A stretch of DNA of 10,448 bases from Thiomonas sp. Lineage in GTDB: Bacteria; Pseudomonadota; Gammaproteobacteria; Burkholderiales; Burkholderiaceae_C. The notes beneath the pieces are model-generated. The model was not told the origin of the DNA. It saw only the letters and a program-made list of their open reading frames with translations, and ran no database searches. Below, one piece after another: positions 6,753 through 10,448 of the stretch; positions within the stretch are counted from its first letter, which is position 1, and every line of letters begins with the position of its first letter. The DNA lies in contig JAQTVS010000075.1 of the NCBI GenBank assembly GCA_028706735.1, positions 1 through 10,448 of the forward strand. Reading direction: 5' to 3'. Made by a program: the position numbers and the translations under genes.

Positions 6753-8234
6753 TCAATGGACGGAATTGGCAGAGGCGAATCCGACGCGCTGCGTCGGCTT
6801 GCGCGGCAGTTTCAACACAGCCTCCAAGCCGCCATCCTGTCGATTGCGCAAGCTCAGGTCCCCACCCGCCGCGCGTGCAATGTCGCGTGCGATGCCAAGC
6901 CCGAGGCCGGTGCCCCCTGTTTCGCGGCTGCGGGAGGATTCAAGCCGATAGAACGGTTCGAACACTTTGTCGAGTTCCTCATCCGGGATGCCACGGCCTT
7001 GGTCCTGGATGCGCAGCGTTAAGGCAGAAGCGTTGTCGTCGACAATGACCGCAGCTTGTCCGCCATACAAAATCGCGTTGTCGATCAGATTGGACAGACA
7101 ACGTTTGAGCCGCGCCGGATCGCCCAGAAACGGTCCGATGGCACGCCCTCGGATCTGGACGTCACGTCCCATCTCTTCGTGATCCGCTTGAAGACTCTCC
7201 AGCAGGGCCATGATGTCGATGGGCTGCGCCTGCTGAGGCTGGTCGAGCCCGCGCATGAAATCCAGTGTGTCCTTCACCATGTGCTCCATTTCCAGCAGGT
7301 CTTGTTCAAACCGGGCGCGTATCTCGTCATCCTCAAGCAGTTCCGTGCGTAACCGCATGCGGGTGATCGGCGTTTTCAGATCGTGTGACATCGCCGAAAA
7401 AATGCGCGTGCGATCCGCAATGAAACGAATCAGACGCGCCTGCATGGTGTTGAAGGCGTGCGCAGCAACCCGCACCTCGGTGGGGCCAAGTTCAGGCAGC
7501 GGAGGACGGTTGATGTCCTTGCCGAGCGAATCGGCAGCCGAGGACAAAATCGCCAAGGGTCGAATCATCCAGCGCACAGCGGCGTAGGACAGGACAAGCA
7601 CGGTGACCAATAAAACCAGCAAGGTCAGCAGCAATCGCCAGGGGGGCTCTTTGGCGCTTTGGTGAAGCTGGGTTGTGAAGGCGACCCAGCTTCCATCCTG
7701 CAATTGCACCTGGATCAAAAAGCCCAGCTTGCTTGCCATGAACGACTGCATGGACGACAGCGCAGTAGGCGACATCCGCGACATGGCCGCGGCCATGTCC
7801 GGCATCTCGGTCATCCCCGAATGGGGAAGGTGCGCCACGGCAGATGCGCCCAAGCTGGGCCATGTGGCGCCCGCCGAGACAAGAAGGCGGCGTTCATCTC
7901 CCAAAGCAGTCCGCAGCGCCATAGAAAACATGGCAGTTTGGGGGAGATTCGTGACAGCGCCGCGGGGGCTCGTGGGCGCAGATTCCAGTTCCACGATTTG
8001 AGGCGGCACGCTCAAGACACTGGCGAGGCGCTGGCGCTCGCCCTGGGGCACAGAATCCAACAGCTTGACGACGTCGGCAATGCGTTGCGCAGATTCCATT
8101 CCGCTGGTGCGCAGCAGCACACGATCACGCTCAGCGAAGTTAATCGACGCGCTCAAAAGTTGCGCCAGTATCAGCCCAATGGAGAGAATGAGCATCATTC
8201 GGCCAAATAGCGATGCTGGCAGCAACCGTTTCAC
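6753..8234 (-). CDS. Two-component sensor histidine kinase with Met-rich periplasmic sensor
   Basis: This is an inner-membrane sensor kinase of 493 residues that should phosphorylate the regulator encoded just upstream. Domains in order: TM1 about 12-31, a periplasmic domain of about 165 residues, TM2 about 199-220, HAMP about 221-273, HisKA with the H-box SAMSHDLKTPITR (His284), then HATPase_c with N-box NLIDN (382-386), G1 DQGRGIP (411-417), F-box FEPFYR and G2 GTGLGLGIA. The periplasmic part has a cluster of seven methionines at 141, 144, 147, 151, 154, 162 and 166, with H135 and H138 nearby, chemistry suited to Cu(I) or Ag(I). The start is GTG (8234-8232), overlapping the regulator's TGA as GTGA, so translation is probably coupled. 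The kinase core is most like the EnvZ class. The ligand is inferred from the Met cluster and the neighbours. Confidence 0.92.
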   Translation of the reverse strand: MKRLLPASLFGRMMLILSIGLILAQLLSASINFAERDRVLLRTSGMESAQRIADVVKLLDSVPQGERQRLASVLSVPPQIVELESAPTSPRGAVTNLPQTAMFSMALRTALGDERRLLVSAGATWPSLGASAVAHLPHSGMTEMPDMAAAMSRMSPTALSSMQSFMASKLGFLIQVQLQDGSWVAFTTQLHQSAKEPPWRLLLTLLVLLVTVLVLSYAAVRWMIRPLAILSSAADSLGKDINRPPLPELGPTEVRVAAHAFNTMQARLIRFIADRTRIFSAMSHDLKTPITRMRLRTELLEDDEIRARFEQDLLEMEHMVKDTLDFMRGLDQPQQAQPIDIMALLESLQADHEEMGRDVQIRGRAIGPFLGDPARLKRCLSNLIDNAILYGGQAAVIVDDNASALTLRIQDQGRGIPDEELDKVFEPFYRLESSRSRETGGTGLGLGIARDIARAAGGDLSLRNRQDGGLEAVLKLPRKPTQRVGFASANSVH

Positions 8235-8953
8235 GGCGTTCCCTCGACGGGCACTGACAGCACATAGCCCATGCCCCGCACCGTCTTGATCAGCAGCGGG
8301 TCGCGCGGATCATCTCCAAGCCGTTGACGCAAGCGACTGACCTGGACATCAATACTGCGATCGAGCGGGTCAGCCTCCCGGCCTTGTGTGAGATCCACCA
8401 ACTGATCGCGGTTAAGAACCCGGTTGGGATGGCTCAGGAAAATCCGCAACAAGCGGTATTCCGCGCCACTCAGCGCCACCACCACACCCGCCGGAGAAAT
8501 CAGATGGCGATGCGTGGTGTTGAGTGTCCAGCCTGCAAAGTGCGCTTCGTGCCAATCTTCGGGCTGCAAATTGCTCGGCAGGCTGCGGGCGCGGCGCAGG
8601 ATGACCTTGATGCGGGCGAGCAACTCGCGCGCGCTGAAGGGCTTGGTCAGATAGTCGTCGGCGCCCATCTCCAACCCAACGACGCGGTCGGTCTCGTCGC
8701 TGCGCGCCGTGAGCATCAACACGGGAATGTCGGATTTGGCCCGGAGCTGGCGGCAGAGCGTCAGACCGTCGTCTCCCGGGAGCATCAGATCGAGCACAAT
8801 CAAGTCGATGCGCGCGGCGACGAGGGCGCGTTCCATGGCCTTGCCGTCCCCCACTGCGGTGACGCGCAGCCCGTTCTTTTGCAAATAGGCGCTCAGCAGA
8901 TTGCGGATCTCGCCATCGTCGTCGACGATCAGAATGTGGTCAGGTATGTCCAT
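8231..8953 (-). CDS. OmpR/PhoB-family response regulator
   Basis: This is a DNA-binding response regulator of 240 residues, partner of the downstream kinase. The receiver domain covers about 5-120, with acidic pocket D11-D13, phosphoacceptor D55 (LIVLDLMLPG), T82 and K104 (YLTKPFS). The C-terminal winged helix covers about 140-234, with LSGAEYRLLRIFL, RSIDVQVSRLRQRLGDD and KTVRGMGYVL. It starts at ATG 8953-8951, with no strong Shine-Dalgarno upstream. The gene is transcribed away from the Spy-like gene at 9173 with a 219-nt gap, the usual arrangement for a regulator controlling a divergent target. It is OmpR-like by sequence, and a copper or envelope-stress role rests on context. Confidence 0.95.
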   Translation of the reverse strand: MDIPDHILIVDDDGEIRNLLSAYLQKNGLRVTAVGDGKAMERALVAARIDLIVLDLMLPGDDGLTLCRQLRAKSDIPVLMLTARSDETDRVVGLEMGADDYLTKPFSARELLARIKVILRRARSLPSNLQPEDWHEAHFAGWTLNTTHRHLISPAGVVVALSGAEYRLLRIFLSHPNRVLNRDQLVDLTQGREADPLDRSIDVQVSRLRQRLGDDPRDPLLIKTVRGMGYVLSVPVEGTP

Positions 8954-9039
8954 GCCGTGATTTTCGGCGGTCTGCAGCGCGGCTCGCCAAAAACAATGTA
9001 ACGCAGCATGTCATCCATCCGTTCGCTGATGATGCGATA

Positions 9040-9057
9040 CAAAAAGGCCAGTTTTTG
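9040..9057. promoter_or_regulatory. Inverted repeat in the divergent intergenic region
   Basis: CAAAAA at 9040-9045 and TTTTTG at 9052-9057 form 6-bp arms around GGCCAG, roughly mid-way between the divergent regulator and Spy-like genes. A TTGACA at 9055-9060 could be a -35 element for the plus strand, but no good -10 sits 16-18 nt downstream. It is a candidate operator for the response regulator, unproven. Confidence 0.25.
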
Positions 9058-9123
9058 ACATGGCCTGCTTACACGTCAGCGTTGAAATGGCTCCCATTGC
9101 GATGGCGGTCAATCAGATGTCGC

Positions 9124-9140
9124 GGCGGGAACGTCCCGCC
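9124..9140. promoter_or_regulatory. Palindrome upstream of the Spy-like gene
   Basis: GGCGGGA at 9124-9130 and TCCCGCC at 9134-9140 are perfect 7-bp arms around ACG, ending 32 nt before the start codon. It may be a leader hairpin or an operator. The T7 run at 9154-9160 is 13 nt away, too far for a standard intrinsic terminator. Confidence 0.35.
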
Positions 9141-9172
9141 AACCGTCCAAGCATTTTTTTCGGAGATGAATC

Positions 9173-9694
9173 ATGAAATACAACCGTAGAACACTGGGAC
9201 TTGCCGCCGCCCTCTCACTCGCCGCGATCGGTGCTGCCTACGCACAATCCCCTGCGCAACCGCAGCAATGGGGTTGCATGCAGGGGGAAGGGCCGGGCAT
9301 GGGCATGATGGGCGGCCGCGGCGTGGCTGCAGGCATGATGGGGCGCGGTGATCCGGCTGCCGGGATGGAAAATCGGCTCAGCGCGATGAAGGCGCAATTG
9401 CAGATCACGCCGCAGCAAGAAGCGGCGTGGAACGCCTTCGCCCTCCAAGCCAAGAAACAGGCTGATGCGATGCAATCCATGCGGGCCACCCTGATCGAGG
9501 CAAAGGGCAATGCTCCGGACCGTATGGCGAAACGTACCCAGTTCATGCAAGAGCGCGTCGCAGGCATGGAAACCATGACCACGACGATGAAAACGCTCTA
9601 TGCCGAACTGAGCCCGGCGCAGCAAGCCATACTGAATCAGCATTTTGGCGCGATGCGCGGAACCCGTCGCGGAGCGCCTGCGGGCGCGCAGTAA
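9173..9694 (+). CDS. Spy/CpxP-like (LTXXQ) Met-rich periplasmic protein
   Basis: This is an exported protein of 173 residues, probably a periplasmic metal-stress chaperone of the Spy/LTXXQ group. A signal peptide covers residues 1-24 (NRRT, a hydrophobic Ala/Leu core, cleavage after AYA). A Met/Gly-rich stretch follows at about 36-65 (with GMGMMGG and GMMGRG). The helical part has the LTXXQ-type motifs ITPQQ (78-82) and LSPAQ (146-150), both starting helices as in Spy and CpxP. Only one cysteine is present (C35). GGAG at 9162-9165 supports ATG 9173. In other bacteria such proteins are induced by envelope or copper stress through a two-component system. The divergent kinase/regulator pair is the obvious candidate here, which is inference. 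Confidence 0.8.
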   Translation: MKYNRRTLGLAAALSLAAIGAAYAQSPAQPQQWGCMQGEGPGMGMMGGRGVAAGMMGRGDPAAGMENRLSAMKAQLQITPQQEAAWNAFALQAKKQADAMQSMRATLIEAKGNAPDRMAKRTQFMQERVAGMETMTTTMKTLYAELSPAQQAILNQHFGAMRGTRRGAPAGAQ

Positions 9695-9731
9695 GTCTGA
9701 GCGCCCCCAGGGCAGGGCACTCCCCACCCCA

Positions 9732-9755
9732 TCCCTCCCCACGAGCGGGGAGGGA
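9732..9755. repeat. GC-rich hairpin downstream of the Spy-like gene
   Basis: TCCCTCCCC at 9732-9740 and GGGGAGGGA at 9747-9755 are perfect 9-bp arms with a 6-nt loop, 37 nt after the stop of the Spy-like gene. It may end that transcript, although no T-run follows. Similar C/G-run hairpins are common intergenic repeats in this kind of genome. Confidence 0.55.
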
Positions 9756-9830
9756 GTGATCTCACCTCCCCTACCCCACGGCGTGGGGGAGGTCGGGAGG
9801 GGGATGGCCCAGCCCGCCCCCGTGGGGGTC

Positions 9831-9863
9831 AAGAAAACTTGGGGCGGCCCGGCGTTTCCTTGA
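9831..9863 (+). repeat. Dispersed palindromic repeat, copy B
   Basis: It contains the 13-nt core CTTGGGGCGGCCC at 9838-9850, flanked by AAGAAAAC and GTTTCCTT (arms with one mismatch). The core is identical to copies A and C, and the inverted orientation of copy A shows these are separate insertions of one family. Confidence 0.65.
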
Positions 9864-9909
9864 GAGCGCCCCCAGACCTGTCGCTACGCGCCAGGCCCCC
9901 CGAGGGGGT

Positions 9910-9942
9910 GAGAAACTCTTGGGGCGGCCCGGCGAGTTTCTC
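9910..9942 (+). repeat. Dispersed palindromic repeat, copy C (perfect arms)
   Basis: GAGAAACTC at 9910-9918 and GAGTTTCTC at 9934-9942 are perfect 9-bp arms around a loop holding the shared core (9918-9930). This is the most regular of the three copies and shows the design: inverted arms that vary between copies around a constant GC-rich core. Confidence 0.7.
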
Positions 9943-10045
9943 AGGAGCCGGATGAGCGTGCGCGATCGCACGGATACAACCCGCCGATTGCGCGTGCAAT
10001 GCACCGCGACATGCAGTCGGCGCCAAACACAATGGAGTACGCATC

Positions 10046-10279
10046 ATGATGGGATATTGGGGTTGGGGCGCAGGCCCTTGGTTCGGAATGTGGATCATTC
10101 CAGTTCTTGTGCTGGGTCTGATTCTCTGGATGATTTTTCGGGGAGGACACGGCGTGTCGCATTGTGGGGAACGGCATTCCAGGCAAGAGTCGGCGCGTGA
10201 AGCGCTCGACCGGCGCTATGCGAACGGTGAAATCAGTCGCGAGGACTATCAGCGCATGAAACAGGAGATCAAATCGTGA
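10046..10279 (+). CDS. Small SHOCT-domain membrane protein
   Basis: This is a 77-residue protein. A Trp/Gly-rich N-terminus (MMGYWGWGAGPWFG) leads into one membrane span (about 15-31). A short loop with H35, H39, C40 and H44, a possible metal-binding patch, follows. The SHOCT (short C-terminal) helix motif lies at about 50-74, with ALDRRYANGEISREDY. SHOCT proteins are small, poorly understood membrane-associated proteins often found beside copper and metal resistance genes. GGAG at 10034-10037 supports ATG 10046; a second ATG follows at once. Its TGA overlaps the GTG of the next gene, so the two are probably translationally coupled. A regulatory or assembly role for the following exported oxidase is possible but not shown. 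Confidence 0.82.
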   Translation: MMGYWGWGAGPWFGMWIIPVLVLGLILWMIFRGGHGVSHCGERHSRQESAREALDRRYANGEISREDYQRMKQEIKS

Positions 10280-10448
10280 AAGCCGTGATAGAAAAAATGA
10301 CTTCTGGTTTGAACGACATCCATATGACCCGGCGCCAGATGGTGGTTGGGGCTGTGGCGGGCAGTTCCCTCTGGTTGGCGGGCCGCACGCATGCACAGGG
10401 CATGGGCGGCATGATGATGGGGTCGATGCCGGGCATGGGTCAGGGCGG
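10276..10448 (+). CDS. N-terminus of a Tat-exported protein, probably a multicopper oxidase (3' end outside window)
   Basis: Only the first 57 codons are visible; the frame is open to the window edge. A twin-arginine signal is clear: MTRRQMVVGAVAG (17-29), a short hydrophobic stretch and likely cleavage after THA (residue 40). The mature start is Met/Gly-rich, with GMGGMMMGSMPGMGQG (42-57). Tat export implies a folded cofactor protein. The Met-rich start and the neighbours suggest a CopA/CueO-type multicopper oxidase, but no copper-ligand motif lies inside the window. The start is taken as GTG 10276, overlapping the upstream TGA with AGGAG at 10262-10266. ATG 10297 and ATG 10324 are in-frame alternatives. 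Confidence 0.7.
   Translation, partial: MKAVIEKMTSGLNDIHMTRRQMVVGAVAGSSLWLAGRTHAQGMGGMMMGSMPGMGQG

Larger units (their letters stand above)
9695..10045. other. 351-nt intergenic block of GC-rich palindromes, no gene seen
   Basis: No credible gene was found; the open frames here are low-complexity Pro/Gly/Arg. The block holds a hairpin at 9732-9755, nested dyads at 9765-9800 (CCCCAC/GTGGGG inner, CCTCCC/GGGAGG outer), runs of C facing runs of G at 9817-9828 and 9896-9908, and repeat copies B and C. It also has a 6-bp dyad CGTGCG/CGCACG at 9957-9972. AGCGCCCCCAG occurs twice, at about 9700 and 9865. The last 70 or so nt before the SHOCT gene have lower GC bias and could hold its promoter, but no clear -35/-10 was recognised. 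Confidence 0.6.

Noticed and set aside
9695..9945. CRISPR array
   Set aside because: The repeats are palindromes of different length and irregular spacing, without uniform repeats and unique spacers.
9919..10200. 93-codon plus-strand frame starting in repeat copy C
   Set aside because: It overlaps the SHOCT gene in another frame, begins inside a dispersed repeat and has no good ribosome site.

Overview
The window is GC-rich, tightly packed proteobacterial DNA. The gene families and the many short GC-rich dispersed repeats suggest a diazotrophic betaproteobacterium of the Burkholderiales type (Thiomonas/Leptothrix/Rubrivivax-like). That placement is an impression from gene style, not a database result.

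Layout. (1) 1-3282, plus strand: the end of nifH, then complete nifD and nifK, the structural genes of molybdenum nitrogenase. All P-cluster and FeMo-cofactor ligands are present. A 12-bp hairpin separates nifH from nifD, and a long bulged hairpin follows nifK. (2) 3366-3911: an Rrf2-family regulator without the three cysteines that bind the Fe-S cluster in IscR. (3) 3971-6684: modA-modB-modC, a high-affinity molybdate ABC importer. The logical link is that the importer supplies Mo for FeMo-co. ModC is abnormal: its Q-loop segment is present twice in tandem, and the EAA loop of its partner ModB has Arg where Gly is usual. (4) 6753-8953, minus strand: a response regulator and a sensor kinase overlapping by 4 nt, convergent with modC. 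The kinase has a methionine-rich periplasmic stretch. (5) 9173-10448, plus strand, divergent from the two-component pair: a Met/Gly-rich Spy/LTXXQ-like periplasmic protein, a 351-nt intergenic block full of GC-rich palindromes, a small SHOCT membrane protein, and the start of a Tat-exported protein that is probably a multicopper oxidase.

Regions 4 and 5 look like one copper or envelope-metal stress module: sensor, regulator, methionine-rich periplasmic chaperone and exported oxidase. Regions 1 to 3 look like a nitrogenase and molybdenum-supply module. A three-copy dispersed repeat (core CTTGGGGCGGCCC) lies at the junction of the two modules and in the region 5 intergenic block. The most unusual item is the duplicated Q-loop ModC. 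No CRISPR array, tRNA, rRNA, insertion sequence or phage gene was seen.
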